This document shows, piece after piece, positions 16,965-26,444 of a DNA stretch of 64,000 nucleotides. The stretch is taken from contig DAOUDD010000021.1 in the NCBI GenBank assembly GCA_034431765.1, positions 1 through 64,000 on the forward strand, read 5' to 3'. The notes below the pieces were generated by a model. It was not told where the DNA came from, searched no databases, and saw only the letters and a program-made list of their open reading frames with translations. How positions within the stretch are numbered: position 1 is the stretch's first letter; each line of letters opens with the position of its first letter. Position numbers and translations under genes: made by a program. Source of the stretch: DASYAN01 sp034431765. GTDB taxonomy: Bacteria; Chloroflexota; Ktedonobacteria; Ktedonobacterales; Ktedonobacteraceae.

Positions 16965-17843
16965 ATGCGCATTCGGAAAGCTGTGTTACCCGTCGCTGGC
17001 CTGGGAACACGTGTATTACCCGCCAGCAAAGTGGTACCCAAAGAATTACTGCCCGTGGTCGATAAGCCTACATTGCAATACATTGTTGAGGAAGCAGTCG
17101 CGGCTGGAATCGAAGAAATTATTTTTGTGAGTAGCCGTCATAAACATTCACTGGAAGATCATTTTGATTCGTTCCCAGAACTGGAGCGCACCCTGGAACG
17201 GAAGGGTAAGCGCAAAGAGCTGGAGGCTGTCCGTAAACCACAGCAGATGGCTCGCTATGCGTCAGTACGGCAGGAAGAGCCGCTGGGTCTGGGTCATGCC
17301 ATCGCTTGCGCTCGTGACCTGGTTGGCAACGAACCATTCCTGGTGCTGTTAGGTGATGAGATCTACCCCGAACAGCCCTGTCTCCCGCGCCTGATAGAAA
17401 TCTATGAGCAACACCAGACTTCAGTTCTGACGCTCTTCAGTGTGCCACAGGAGCAGATTCCCTCATATGGCATTGCGGAAGTGAAGGATATGGGTCAGGG
17501 TATTTTGCAGGTTTCTAATCTGATAGAGAAGCCGCCTCTCGATGAAGCGCCATCCGATCTGGCGGTTGCTGGCCGTTATTTAATGACACCTGACATTTTC
17601 GAGATTGTTGAGAGGACACCGCCGGGACGCGGTGGCGAGATTCAGCTAACCGATGCATTGCTAGTGCAGGCTCAACAAGGACGTTGTTATGGCTTCCGCT
17701 TCGATGGCGAACGCTATGACACAGGCACTCCGCTTGGTCTACTCACGACCTCACTTGCGCTGGGCTTGAAACGGTCCGATCTTGCACCTGGTTTGCGTGA
17801 ATTTATGCAGCAAGCTCTAACAACAACAGCACAATCCGTTTAG
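16965..17843 (+). CDS. galU: UTP-glucose-1-phosphate uridylyltransferase
   Basis: A 292-residue nucleotidyltransferase with GAGGAGG upstream of the ATG. It opens with KAVLPVAGLGTRVLPASK, the nucleotide-binding loop of bacterial GalU, followed by the catalytic-site block KELLPVVDKPTLQYIVEEA. Further on are EPLGLGHAI, the FLVLLGDEIYP metal-site Asp, EKP near residue 188 and GRGGEIQLTDAL. The length matches the family. It makes UDP-glucose from UTP and glucose-1-phosphate for cell-wall sugars and exopolysaccharide. No other sugar-nucleotide gene is adjacent, so it probably stands alone behind the repeat field. Confidence 0.93.
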   Translation: MRIRKAVLPVAGLGTRVLPASKVVPKELLPVVDKPTLQYIVEEAVAAGIEEIIFVSSRHKHSLEDHFDSFPELERTLERKGKRKELEAVRKPQQMARYASVRQEEPLGLGHAIACARDLVGNEPFLVLLGDEIYPEQPCLPRLIEIYEQHQTSVLTLFSVPQEQIPSYGIAEVKDMGQGILQVSNLIEKPPLDEAPSDLAVAGRYLMTPDIFEIVERTPPGRGGEIQLTDALLVQAQQGRCYGFRFDGERYDTGTPLGLLTTSLALGLKRSDLAPGLREFMQQALTTTAQSV

Positions 17844-18006
17844 TAGTATGGCTTGCCACGTATGGAAACTCGCGTTATAGTAGGACTGAACAACAGTTCA
17901 GCGTTTCCGCTTCTGAGTGGAACCGGAAGAAGAGTCTTCTAGAACCCTCATATAGAGTACAAAAGAGTGGCGTGTTGCGGAGGCATGACACGCGAGGGAG
18001 ATTACA

Positions 18007-18405
18007 TTGGCAAGCTTCATTCTTACATTGCATACGTATAATGTGTACCTGGTTATCCTGGCAGCAGCAGTTGCGGGCATCTTTGGACTGGTGCTCTTCT
18101 TCACAAAGCGAGCTGTTCTACGTCCATGGCGCATTGCACTGCTAGTCTCACTGGCATTTGGATTACTGCAAGGTCTTCTTGGGTTGACCATGGTGATTAT
18201 GGGCTTAAAACCGGGAGGTGGACAGGGACTCTACTACTTGCATTATGTCTACGGTGGTATTGTCGCGCTCGGCATCCCCTTCACGTGGGTAAGTTTTACG
18301 GCACAGGAAAAGGATCAGCGCAAACATATGCTCTTCTATAGCATTGCTGCCCTGGTGATGGTTGCAGCAGCCGTACGTGCCTGGATGACAGGCTATCATG
18401 CGTAA
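18007..18405 (+). CDS. Small four-helix membrane protein, function unknown
   Basis: A 132-residue protein starting at TTG (GAGGGAG seven to eight bases upstream). Four hydrophobic helices are visible: about residues 7-32, 43-66, 75-98 and 108-128. Histidines lie inside or beside helices (LHTYNVY near residue 8, LHYVYGG near 78), which might bind haem, but no family signature is seen. The C-terminus is RAWMTGYHA. The SbcD-type gene starts 116 bp downstream on the same strand; a functional link is not evident. Confidence 0.75.
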   Translation: MASFILTLHTYNVYLVILAAAVAGIFGLVLFFTKRAVLRPWRIALLVSLAFGLLQGLLGLTMVIMGLKPGGGQGLYYLHYVYGGIVALGIPFTWVSFTAQEKDQRKHMLFYSIAALVMVAAAVRAWMTGYHA

Positions 18406-18521
18406 TGCTCTGTCAGACTGCATTACAACCCAGGCAAGCAGAGCCAAACGACGCGTAGGGGCGCTTGTCTCCAATCGCGTAGAGAAACTCTTGCTCTACT
18501 CGTGAACTGGAGGGAGGAGAT

Positions 18522-19853
18522 ATGCGAGCTTCTTTTATTCATGTGGCAGATACCCACCTGGGCTATGAACAGTATGGCGTACGGGAACGCTTTAACGATT
18601 TCAGTCGCGCCTTCTGGGATATTCTGCAAGACGCGATTGAGCGTAAGGTGACCTTTGTTGTCATCGCGGGCGATCTCTTCAACAAGCGCGCAATCGATGC
18701 ACAGACGTTGATTCATGCTATCGAGGGACTGAGAAAGCTCAAGGAATACAATATCCCTGTTATTGCCATTGAAGGCAACCATGACCGTAGCTACTACCGC
18801 GATGGCATTTCCTGGCTGCAATTTCTCTGTTACCAGGGCTACATCACGCTACTTGCACCGATCATGCAGGAAGGCGCGCCCCTTCTCACACCCTGGCAAC
18901 AGGATACTATGCTGGGAGCCTACGTTGACCTGCTTGATGGACAGCTACGTGTCTATGGTCTGCCATGGCAGGGTGCCGCGACTAATCGTACGCTCGCAGG
19001 GATGGCAAAGGCACTCGAAACCTCACGTGCCGATGAGGAGGCAAGCGGCGTGAAGTATCGCTTGCTCACAATGCATACCGGGGTGGATGGAATCGTAGCT
19101 CGTGTCCAGGGGCTACCCACTATGGCGCAATTCCAACCCTTGCGCGACTACATCGACTACCTCGCGCTTGGACACGTGCACAAACCATACGAGTTCGACG
19201 GCTGGATGTATAATCCTGGCTCAACCGAGACATGTGGTGCAGAAGAGACGCAATGGGATGATCGCGGCTACTATTATGTCGAGATCGACACAGAGCAGCC
19301 AGAGCGTATCATCTCCCCGCTCAAAAAAGAACGACAACATCATGCCGAACATTTGAAAAGCAAGCGACGACCCTTTGTACGCTACGACCTGCGCGTTGAT
19401 GGCTTAGAGGAGCCTGAAGCCGTTTATAAACGCCTGCAAGATTACTGCCAGCGTGAGGGAGCACGTCATTTCTCTCCGAATCTACCACCAGTGGTGCAGG
19501 TGCAACTGAGCGGTACATTGGCCTTTGATTCTGGCGCGTTGGATATGCCATACATGGAAGAGATGTTGCGTAAAGCATTTTCGCCTCTGCATGTGCGCAT
19601 TGATAACAACACTAATGACCAGGATTACGTTCCAGACGACAACGATCTCGATGGACGTGACCGCTCGGTCTGGCATGAGCTGGAACGGCGCATCTTCGAG
19701 GAGCTGATTGGCCTTGACGTCCGCTATCTCCCCGCTAAAGAACAGTGGAGTGGCGTGCTCAGCGAACTGAAGCAAGCAGCCTTGCGCAAAGACTCCCCTG
19801 AACAGATCGCAGACTTTCTGCGCGAGAAGCGTGCGTCGTTGTTGTCGAAATAG
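18522..19853 (+). CDS. sbcD: SbcD/Mre11-type exonuclease subunit
   Basis: A 443-residue metallophosphoesterase with all nuclease motifs intact: HVADTHLGY at the N-terminus, VIAGDLFN, the EGNHDRSYY motif near residue 84, LTMHTGVDG, and LALGHVHKPYEFDG for the paired His ligands. Archaeal Mre11-like proteins share the long C-terminal extension seen here. A GGAGGGAGG site precedes the ATG. SbcD/Mre11 proteins process double-strand ends and hairpins with an SbcC/Rad50 ATPase. No SbcC gene is adjacent, and the only candidate in the window (8998-12849) has its own partner. This copy may therefore act with a distant partner. The paralogue at 12902-14203 has lost two of these ligands. Confidence 0.87.
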   Translation: MRASFIHVADTHLGYEQYGVRERFNDFSRAFWDILQDAIERKVTFVVIAGDLFNKRAIDAQTLIHAIEGLRKLKEYNIPVIAIEGNHDRSYYRDGISWLQFLCYQGYITLLAPIMQEGAPLLTPWQQDTMLGAYVDLLDGQLRVYGLPWQGAATNRTLAGMAKALETSRADEEASGVKYRLLTMHTGVDGIVARVQGLPTMAQFQPLRDYIDYLALGHVHKPYEFDGWMYNPGSTETCGAEETQWDDRGYYYVEIDTEQPERIISPLKKERQHHAEHLKSKRRPFVRYDLRVDGLEEPEAVYKRLQDYCQREGARHFSPNLPPVVQVQLSGTLAFDSGALDMPYMEEMLRKAFSPLHVRIDNNTNDQDYVPDDNDLDGRDRSVWHELERRIFEELIGLDVRYLPAKEQWSGVLSELKQAALRKDSPEQIADFLREKRASLLSK

Positions 19854-19869
19854 AAAAGGCTCTCTTGCA

Positions 19870-19986
19870 GTATCCTCATGGCGGATCGAACAATGGGTAG
19901 TCTGAGGTCGTGCATCGACCCGCTTCCCAAGCTCATCCGGTATATCTGAGTACTCCGAAAAGATCAAATGATTTTGCACTAGGAAA
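19870..19986 (-). repeat. 117-bp dispersed repeat, copy 2
   Basis: The reverse complement of this segment aligns without gaps to 357-473 at about 75% identity. It fills the space between the stop of sbcD and the stop of the APC permease and covers the last two codons and stop of the latter. Strongly kept blocks include gtatcctca, ggatcgaaca and aaatgattttgcactaggaaa. Confidence 0.6.
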
Positions 19987-22054
19987 CCATATGCAGCACT
20001 TTCCCCTCAGATGTAGTTTCCTCATAAGTGTGTGCCGGGGTAATAGAGCTGAGCACTGCCTTTTGTTCTGGGAGGAGGATAGTTTCGACTGGATGGACGG
20101 CATGCCAGATGCGCTCGACGGCTCCGGGTTCTTCCAAGCGATAGACGAAGCGCCCCGGAACTTCCGCCTCTTCAGCCAGGTGATTGGCACGACCCAGGAC
20201 GTAGCGCGCCTGCTCGTCGTTCAGGTGTGGCTCAATCAGGCGGAATAGCTCTGGTTTTGTATCTGGCGAGCTTTGTCCTTTCCCCAGGAAGAGGAAGATG
20301 ACAGGTTTCTTATCAGTATTGTGCACAGCCGCTTCTATGACCGCCTCATTGTGAGCATTGTTCGTAGAGAGCAATGCCAGCACGCCAGAAGGAAAGTCTT
20401 GCTCGACCCCTGTGGTAATAACGGGTGTACGTCCACGCTTTTTGTGCTGAGCATAGTTCCAGTAGGCAATCAGCATACCAATGACGGAGACGCTCCCGCC
20501 AAACGCCGTGGCAAGAGGTTTGGCAATAAGATTAGTGCTCCAGGCGACCACGACAAGTACCGTTGTCAAAATGCCAAGCCAGAAATTAGCAGTTGAACGT
20601 GTCCAGCGTCCCTCTGGCTCCGGTTTTTCAGAGGCAGCCTGTTCTGCTGGTGGTTGTTGCGCTGCTTGTGCCTTATCGACCTGTGCCGTCTCTCCCTTGA
20701 GTTCGTGCGATCCCAGAACCTTGCCATCAACATAGGCGGGTTGCAGCCCCTCCTGTTTATCTTCAGCAAACTCCTCCGCAGCAATCATCGCTTCACGCTG
20801 CTCTGGATCAGAAACAGTTCGAGCTAACTTTGAACGCATGCGACGAGCGCGGAAACGTACGATATCCATACTGAGACAGGTCAGTGTAAAGGCACCGAGC
20901 AAGCCAAAGGCGTACATATCGCCCAGTATGTTGATGTTCCCATGAACTAATAGCAGCACGACGATAGGCACCAGTGTTGCAAGGACAATAGAGTAGTGCG
21001 GCGTGTCACGTAAACGATTGCGGCGTAGAATCCAGGAGGGAAAGAATTCCATCCGTGATAGAGCTAGAAACACGTGATACGAGCCGATAATAGCAGTGTT
21101 GCTGGCAAAGACAAGTAGTGCACTGGCACTTATCGCAACCTCAGTCTGTAAAATAGGGCCACCCCACTTTCCACCGAGCAGGGAGATGATCTGACTGGAA
21201 AGCACATTATCGCCAGCAGCTTGCGGCAGAAGCAGAGTTGAAAGTACGGTCAATAGTGGACTTGTTATGCCAACTGTGAGTACAACCAGGAAAAGCGCCA
21301 TCTTTCCAACTGTGCGCCGTGGTAACTGCATAACAGGTGAGAGTTGAGAAATACTTTCCAGTCCTGAGAAGGCAAGAAAGGAGCCAGCAAAGCCGACCAG
21401 GAAGCTAACCGGTGTCAGTGTATGGCTCGAAAACATCTGTGGTAGCAAGCCAAAGAACTGCGCAAGCGAGATGTGTGTGAAGACAGAGATCAGGATAGCA
21501 ACATCACTGACAAAGGCGATAACGGCAGCTATCATACTGACGCGTGCACTTTCACTGACACCATACCAGTTCAAAATACCCAGCAGAACAAGCAACAGTA
21601 GTGTAATCCAGAGCGTGACGTTGAAGCCTAAAAACATATTCTGTGGACCAATCGCCGGTATAACGATACTGAGATAGAGCATACCGGAAAGGCAGCTAAT
21701 GGCGGCGGTCAGGAAATAGTCTACCAGAATAAACATGCCCCCAAGTGCTCCAAACCAGCGGTTGAGCGCTTTCGCCGCGACTGTGACGACCCCTCCCCCC
21801 TGCGGAAAGCGGTAGGTGACCTCGACATATTTAAAGGTCAACAAGATGAAGACGAGCATGGTTAACAGAACGAAGAAGCCTGCTAGCTTGTTGACTGTAC
21901 CAAAGAGAATGCCGGGTACATAATAAATAGATGTGCCAATATCAGCAAAAACAACAGCCCAGCAAAGAAAAGGTCCGAGTTTTGCTCCAGCGTGTCCAGA
22001 TTCGCTCGTGGCATGTGAAGAGGAGGTTTTTGTAGGTGCCAACGGTTGTTTCAT
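19979..22054 (-). CDS. APC-family amino-acid permease with cytoplasmic C-terminal domain
   Basis: About 691 residues from ATG 22054; an in-frame ATG at 22075 is possible, and neither has a strong ribosome site. The first ~430 residues form about twelve hydrophobic helices starting with AVVFADIGTSIYYVPGILFG, a helix-1 glycine-rich pattern of amino acid-polyamine-organocation permeases. RFPQGGGVVTVAAKALNRW follows helix 2. After a charged linker rich in Glu/Gln/Ala (about residues 440-505), two more hydrophobic helices occur, then a C-terminal ~110-residue soluble domain (KKPVIFLFLGKGQSSPD...) that resembles a universal-stress/nucleotide-binding regulatory fold. The substrate is unknown. An inverted repeat in its promoter region (22107-22148) may be an operator. 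Confidence 0.82.
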   Translation of the reverse strand: MKQPLAPTKTSSSHATSESGHAGAKLGPFLCWAVVFADIGTSIYYVPGILFGTVNKLAGFFVLLTMLVFILLTFKYVEVTYRFPQGGGVVTVAAKALNRWFGALGGMFILVDYFLTAAISCLSGMLYLSIVIPAIGPQNMFLGFNVTLWITLLLLVLLGILNWYGVSESARVSMIAAVIAFVSDVAILISVFTHISLAQFFGLLPQMFSSHTLTPVSFLVGFAGSFLAFSGLESISQLSPVMQLPRRTVGKMALFLVVLTVGITSPLLTVLSTLLLPQAAGDNVLSSQIISLLGGKWGGPILQTEVAISASALLVFASNTAIIGSYHVFLALSRMEFFPSWILRRNRLRDTPHYSIVLATLVPIVVLLLVHGNINILGDMYAFGLLGAFTLTCLSMDIVRFRARRMRSKLARTVSDPEQREAMIAAEEFAEDKQEGLQPAYVDGKVLGSHELKGETAQVDKAQAAQQPPAEQAASEKPEPEGRWTRSTANFWLGILTTVLVVVAWSTNLIAKPLATAFGGSVSVIGMLIAYWNYAQHKKRGRTPVITTGVEQDFPSGVLALLSTNNAHNEAVIEAAVHNTDKKPVIFLFLGKGQSSPDTKPELFRLIEPHLNDEQARYVLGRANHLAEEAEVPGRFVYRLEEPGAVERIWHAVHPVETILLPEQKAVLSSITPAHTYEETTSEGKVLHMVS

Positions 22055-22106
22055 GTTATCTATCTTTCTCACCATGATTACAGAATATGTAGAAAGTGTG
22101 ATGTCA

Positions 22107-22148
22107 GACTTCGTACAATTTATTGTGAATTATATATTATACGAAGTC
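22107..22148. promoter_or_regulatory. Inverted repeat upstream of the APC permease
   Basis: The arms gacttcgta (22107-22115) and tacgaagtc (22140-22148) are perfect inverted copies, 24 bases apart, in an AT-rich spacer. On the minus strand a TATAAT hexamer lies just inside the distal arm, so the repeat overlaps a likely -10 region of the permease promoter. This could be a dimer-type operator. Confidence 0.5.
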
Positions 22149-22271
22149 CAGTAATGTTGGGCATCCAGGGAGCAAACTTTTCTCCCTCCTACCTATTCTC
22201 GTTTGATCGCAGGTCACACCCATATCTGCCTATAGTACGGGTTACATGGCGAAAAGAGATACGAGGCTGAG

Positions 22272-24020
22272 CTAATAAATCACGATAGGTGTATTTCCAG
22301 AGGTGTTATTGTATAGCCAGCCCGCCTGCTCCTCTTGCATGTTAATACAACCATGACTGCCGTTACCTGAATAAGTTTCATTGCCACTGGAATCAGCGTG
22401 GGGAAACTGAGTACCTGGACCATAGTCGGCACGCCACCAGGAGTCGTGAATGAAGTATCCACCGTCATGATACAGAATCGCGTAGTGAATTGGCGTAGGA
22501 GGATACCAATATGGCGATCCCGGAGGGTCCGAAGAGTGAAACGTGGTTGGAGAGAGCCGTTCCATAGCGGGCCATACTCCAGGCAGTGATGGTCGTTCGG
22601 GCCTGCCCGTCGTTACCTGAAAGGCTCGTACTAATTTGCCATCCTGATAGAGGCGCAACGCCTGCTCGCTCAACGAAACCACGATTACCTGTCCTTTTTG
22701 CAGGGCATAATGATCAAGCGCCTGCATATCAGTTGTGTGAACCTGGTCGTACGGAGTAGTATCACGTGTATCTGATTCTAATAAATGTAGATTGAACAAA
22801 GCGTTGTTGACGGTATCAACTACATTTTGATACTCCTCAGGTGTACTCGCATTGTTGAAAGCATCGCTTAGATCAGAGCCAATTCCCTGCTCAAGATAAC
22901 CTGCATTCAGTGGATAATTCTGCCCATCATATGAGTCGGCATAACGATGAGCATTGCCCCAGTCATGCGCTTCCTGTGAGAATTGCTGCAAGAGGTAGCG
23001 AGCCTGGTAGCGCAGATTATCATTCTGAAGAACCCCAATCTCAGCATCAATATGGTTGGAAAACGCCTGGTAGTCAGCAACCGTCATAGAAGGACTCTGC
23101 TTTTTGCGCTCGGCTCCAAGCACTTGATCGGCGTTAAGCTTATCCTGATATTGTGCAAGCACCTGTGCATCAGCACCATATCTGTGCAAAAGCCCAACCT
23201 GCTGATTCAATTGGTCAATTTTGTTATCTATTAAATAGGGTAGCGCCTGCTGAATCGCAACCCCGGCTTGCTGCTGCTGGATCTCTACAGCGTGACGCAG
23301 ATGCTCCACATCTTGCAGGGATTTTACATGCATGGTCTCATCGACATCCTGTTGATAGGATGTGTTTAGTAAAGATTGGTCTAATTTATTTTGCTGTACA
23401 AAGAGAAGTTGCTCTTTCAGAGTCGCTAACTGTTGAGAGACTGTCTGCAATTCTGTAAGAGTACGCGTGGCGGTCGTGGCTTTACGACTGACAAATGTGT
23501 AATCGGCGAGAGTATGCGCCTGCTCGAAGAGCTTTTGCGCATCGGCAGACTGAGAAGTAACCGAGGAAAAGGCAGCCCCAGAATCTCTTGCACTATGCTG
23601 ATGAAGGGTGGTGTCTAAGGTGTGCAGATCGTTTTGCGCTTGCGTCTTCTGTTGTTGTGTAGCTGAGTTAAGGAGAACTGGTACTTGCGCGGCTAGCTTT
23701 TGATAATTAAGAGCAAGGGCACGATAGTACTCGTCTGCTCCGCCAGGATTGAAAAGAGAGAATGGAGCGCTTGAACTGCTCAACTGCTGTTGCTGCGCAA
23801 GAAGGGGCTGAAGCAGAGAATCGGGCATCCCAAGTTTTTGGGCCTGCTGTACAGCCTGGGTGAAATGTACTCGATCCTCTTCGGCCTTTTGTCGCATCCG
23901 TGCACTACTACCAAACATCTGAGTGAAGAGTAGGATACCGGAGATGGGCAGAAGTAGCGCCAATAGCAGCAGCGCTATTCTTCTCCGGCGTCGCTTCTGC
24001 ATCGGATGCGACGTTGCCAT
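22272..24020 (-). CDS. L,D-transpeptidase (YkuD domain) with long extracytoplasmic coiled region
   Basis: A 582-residue protein. The start at ATG 24020 is favoured by AAAGAGG six bases upstream; it leaves four bases after the ffh stop. A basic run KRRRRR precedes one hydrophobic helix (about residues 14-33), giving an N-terminal membrane anchor. Residues 40-440 are Gln/Ala/Leu-rich and helical. The C-terminal YkuD domain starts at QVIVVSLSEQALRLYQDGK and ends with the catalytic motif GSHGCINM near residue 560. Such enzymes form 3-3 peptidoglycan cross-links or attach proteins to the wall. The large helical region may hold it away from the membrane. An in-frame start further upstream, inside ffh, is much less likely. 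Confidence 0.87.
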   Translation of the reverse strand: MATSHPMQKRRRRRIALLLLALLLPISGILLFTQMFGSSARMRQKAEEDRVHFTQAVQQAQKLGMPDSLLQPLLAQQQQLSSSSAPFSLFNPGGADEYYRALALNYQKLAAQVPVLLNSATQQQKTQAQNDLHTLDTTLHQHSARDSGAAFSSVTSQSADAQKLFEQAHTLADYTFVSRKATTATRTLTELQTVSQQLATLKEQLLFVQQNKLDQSLLNTSYQQDVDETMHVKSLQDVEHLRHAVEIQQQQAGVAIQQALPYLIDNKIDQLNQQVGLLHRYGADAQVLAQYQDKLNADQVLGAERKKQSPSMTVADYQAFSNHIDAEIGVLQNDNLRYQARYLLQQFSQEAHDWGNAHRYADSYDGQNYPLNAGYLEQGIGSDLSDAFNNASTPEEYQNVVDTVNNALFNLHLLESDTRDTTPYDQVHTTDMQALDHYALQKGQVIVVSLSEQALRLYQDGKLVRAFQVTTGRPERPSLPGVWPAMERLSPTTFHSSDPPGSPYWYPPTPIHYAILYHDGGYFIHDSWWRADYGPGTQFPHADSSGNETYSGNGSHGCINMQEEQAGWLYNNTSGNTPIVIY

Positions 24021-24024
24021 GAAA

Positions 24025-25485
24025 TTACCTCTTTCCGCTTTTTGCTTTCTGTTTGCGTTTCTCTTTGCGCACAGCCTTGCCAGTTTTCTTGCCGCCCTTC
24101 TTACCGGACATTCCAGATGGAAGATTGGGGATATTGGCACCGCCACCATATTGACGTGCAAGCTGCGCCCACGGACCCTTGCCAGAACTCATCTGCCGGA
24201 TCATGTCACGCATCTCGCCGAACTGATTCAGCAGTTGATTAATCTCCTGTACTGTTGTGCCACTACCACGGGCGATGCGCTTCTTGCGGCTCCCATCAAT
24301 CAGCGTTGGGTTGCGCCGTTCCTCGCGCGTCATCGAGAGAATCATCGCCTCGACGTATTTGAGCTGATCGCTCTCAAGCGCCTCTTCCATCTCAGGCGAG
24401 GAGGCTAGCTTGTTGAAGCCCGGCATCATCTCAAGCACCTGGCGCATCGGTCCCATGCGTTTCAACTGGCGCATAGCGTTCAGGAAGTCCTCCAGATCGA
24501 ACTTGCCCTGTTGCAGCTTCGCCTGCGCCTTGAGAGCCTCTTCCTCATCGATAGCTTCTTGAGCACGCTCAATCAGCGAAACGACATCGCCCATTCCCAG
24601 TATACGAGAGGCGAGACGATCTGGATAGAACGGCTCTAATGCATCAGTCTTTTCACCGACGGCCATAAACTTCACCGGTACGCCAGTCACCGTACGAATC
24701 GAGAGTGCGGCACCACCACGGGCATCGCCATCCATCTTCGTCAAAACCATACCAGTGAGCGAGACCGCGTTATTGAAATCTTCCGCGACGCGCACCGCCT
24801 CCTGGCCGGTCATAGCATCGGCGATGAGCAGGACCTCGCGAGGCTGAACACGGTTGCGAATCGTGATCACCTCGTTCATCATCCTTTCATCTATATTTAA
24901 TCGGCCAGCCGTGTCAAGAATGATTACTGTACACGCCTGTTCGCGTGCAAAATCCATAGAATGAACACAGATATTAACCGGATCAGAACCCATGGGCTCT
25001 GAGTAGACCGGGATCGACAACTGCTTGCCCAGCGTTTTGAGCTGATTGACAGCGGCGGGTCGATACATGTCAGCGGCAACGAGCAGCGGGCGCTGACCCT
25101 GTTTACGCAGATAGTTAGCGAGCTTGGCCGCCGTCGTCGTTTTACCTGAACCTTGTAGACCAACCAGCATGATAATGGTGGGAGGAGTACCGCTCAGATC
25201 GAGCTTATTCTTCCCATCACTGCCACCAAGCACCTCAATCAGCTCTTCGTTCACGATGGAGAGCACCTGCTGAGCCGGAGTCAGATTGCCCAACACATCA
25301 GCGCCGAGCGCTTTCTCTTTGACGCGATCCACAAATTGCCGCGCCACCTTAAGATTCACATCCGCTTCGATCAGTGCCAGACGGACCTCGCGTAACGCCG
25401 TATTAATATCTTCCTCGGTCAGCTTCCCTTTGCCACCGAGATTACTAAAAATGCCATCGAGTCGTTTCGATAAGCTCTCAAACAT
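24025..25485 (-). CDS. ffh: Signal recognition particle protein Ffh
   Basis: A 486-residue SRP GTPase. N-domain (MFESLSKRLDGIFSNLGGKG), G-domain with GLQGSGKTTTAAKLA (P-loop), DTAGRL (G3), TKMDGDARGG and the GVPVKFMAVGEKTDALEPF closing region, then the methionine-rich M domain from about 330 (MRQLKRMGPMRQVLEMMPG) with the RNA-binding GSGTTVQEINQLL. The C-terminus is glycine- and lysine-rich. It recognises signal sequences of nascent proteins together with SRP RNA and targets them to FtsY. The L,D-transpeptidase gene follows after four bases, implying co-transcription. Confidence 0.96.
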   Translation of the reverse strand: MFESLSKRLDGIFSNLGGKGKLTEEDINTALREVRLALIEADVNLKVARQFVDRVKEKALGADVLGNLTPAQQVLSIVNEELIEVLGGSDGKNKLDLSGTPPTIIMLVGLQGSGKTTTAAKLANYLRKQGQRPLLVAADMYRPAAVNQLKTLGKQLSIPVYSEPMGSDPVNICVHSMDFAREQACTVIILDTAGRLNIDERMMNEVITIRNRVQPREVLLIADAMTGQEAVRVAEDFNNAVSLTGMVLTKMDGDARGGAALSIRTVTGVPVKFMAVGEKTDALEPFYPDRLASRILGMGDVVSLIERAQEAIDEEEALKAQAKLQQGKFDLEDFLNAMRQLKRMGPMRQVLEMMPGFNKLASSPEMEEALESDQLKYVEAMILSMTREERRNPTLIDGSRKKRIARGSGTTVQEINQLLNQFGEMRDMIRQMSSGKGPWAQLARQYGGGANIPNLPSGMSGKKGGKKTGKAVRKEKRKQKAKSGKR

Positions 25486-25662
25486 CTAGAATTTCCTCTC
25501 TCCGCCAATTCAAGCCAGGAAAAAATGAGAACATGTGCCGCCAGCTCGCACCCACAATTAGCCTTCATTATACCATGTTGTGTCTCGTGGGCATACAGCG
25601 TCTAGAAAAGAGGCTCATGAGAAATTTCCGCCGGCGCGTTGTAATATAGGAGAGAGATATCC

Positions 25663-26265
25663 GTGCTACAAAGCAGTTGTGACACACTACTTGCTTCTTA
25701 TAAGGGGCTAGCTTCTGGTAGAAAGGCAAAATGGATGACACTTATTCTGGCAACGCTGAGAAAGATACCTTATCTTATATTGACAATTCTCCTGACACTT
25801 GTATTTATCGCGCTGTATATGTTCTTTGATCTTCGCCAGGGTGGGACACACCTGACAATCTTTTCAGCACATCTAGAACCGCTACAATTCTTTCTAAAGA
25901 ATTTTGGCGCAGTCTACGTCTGGACGCGCATTGCGCTCGACGTGCTGAACGCATTTCTCTCGGCCGTGCTGATTGCAGTCACAATTGATCATTACCGTGC
26001 CGGAAGTGCGATGTTCACTGGTTCCGCTTGCTCGACAGGTGCAACGGTAATTCTTGGCCTGGCGACCTTTGGCTGTCCCTCGTGTGTATTGCCGATAGCA
26101 GGTACTATTGGCGCTGTCTTCACAGCTAAGGCGCTGCCGTTTCTCGGCATCGAGTTTAAAATCCTCTCGTTGCTGATTGTGATCGGCACGTTGTTCTGGC
26201 TGGTACGCCGCTTCAAACAGCGCTCTGTCCCTACGCAGTTCGTTGCTGCCACAAACGCTCATTAG
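25663..26265 (+). CDS. Polytopic membrane protein with CPSC motif
   Basis: A 200-residue protein from GTG, preceded by AGGAGAG nine bases upstream. About four to five hydrophobic segments: residues 34-55, 80-107, 118-137, 142-157 and 166-183. Three cysteines are conserved-looking: C123 in TGSACSTGATVILG, and C138/C141 in FGCPSCVLPIAG, a CxxC lying at a membrane boundary. CxxC in this setting suggests thiol-disulfide or metal chemistry, but no named family is recognised. It is transcribed divergently from ffh, with about 180 bp between. No operon partner is evident. Confidence 0.75.
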   Translation: MLQSSCDTLLASYKGLASGRKAKWMTLILATLRKIPYLILTILLTLVFIALYMFFDLRQGGTHLTIFSAHLEPLQFFLKNFGAVYVWTRIALDVLNAFLSAVLIAVTIDHYRAGSAMFTGSACSTGATVILGLATFGCPSCVLPIAGTIGAVFTAKALPFLGIEFKILSLLIVIGTLFWLVRRFKQRSVPTQFVAATNAH

Positions 26266-26444
26266 TTTTTACTGCTCTGAATGCCAGGGCTGTTTTGCCA
26301 GGTTTTTACTGTTCACGTATCCATATCAACATCCGCATGGATGATGTCCAAAGAACGTGCTATGTCTTGAGTGATACTCTGTACACTTTTGAGATATACT
26401 ATAGAGTATAGAGAAGTTTCGATGGGTATAAGTGGAGCCTGGCT

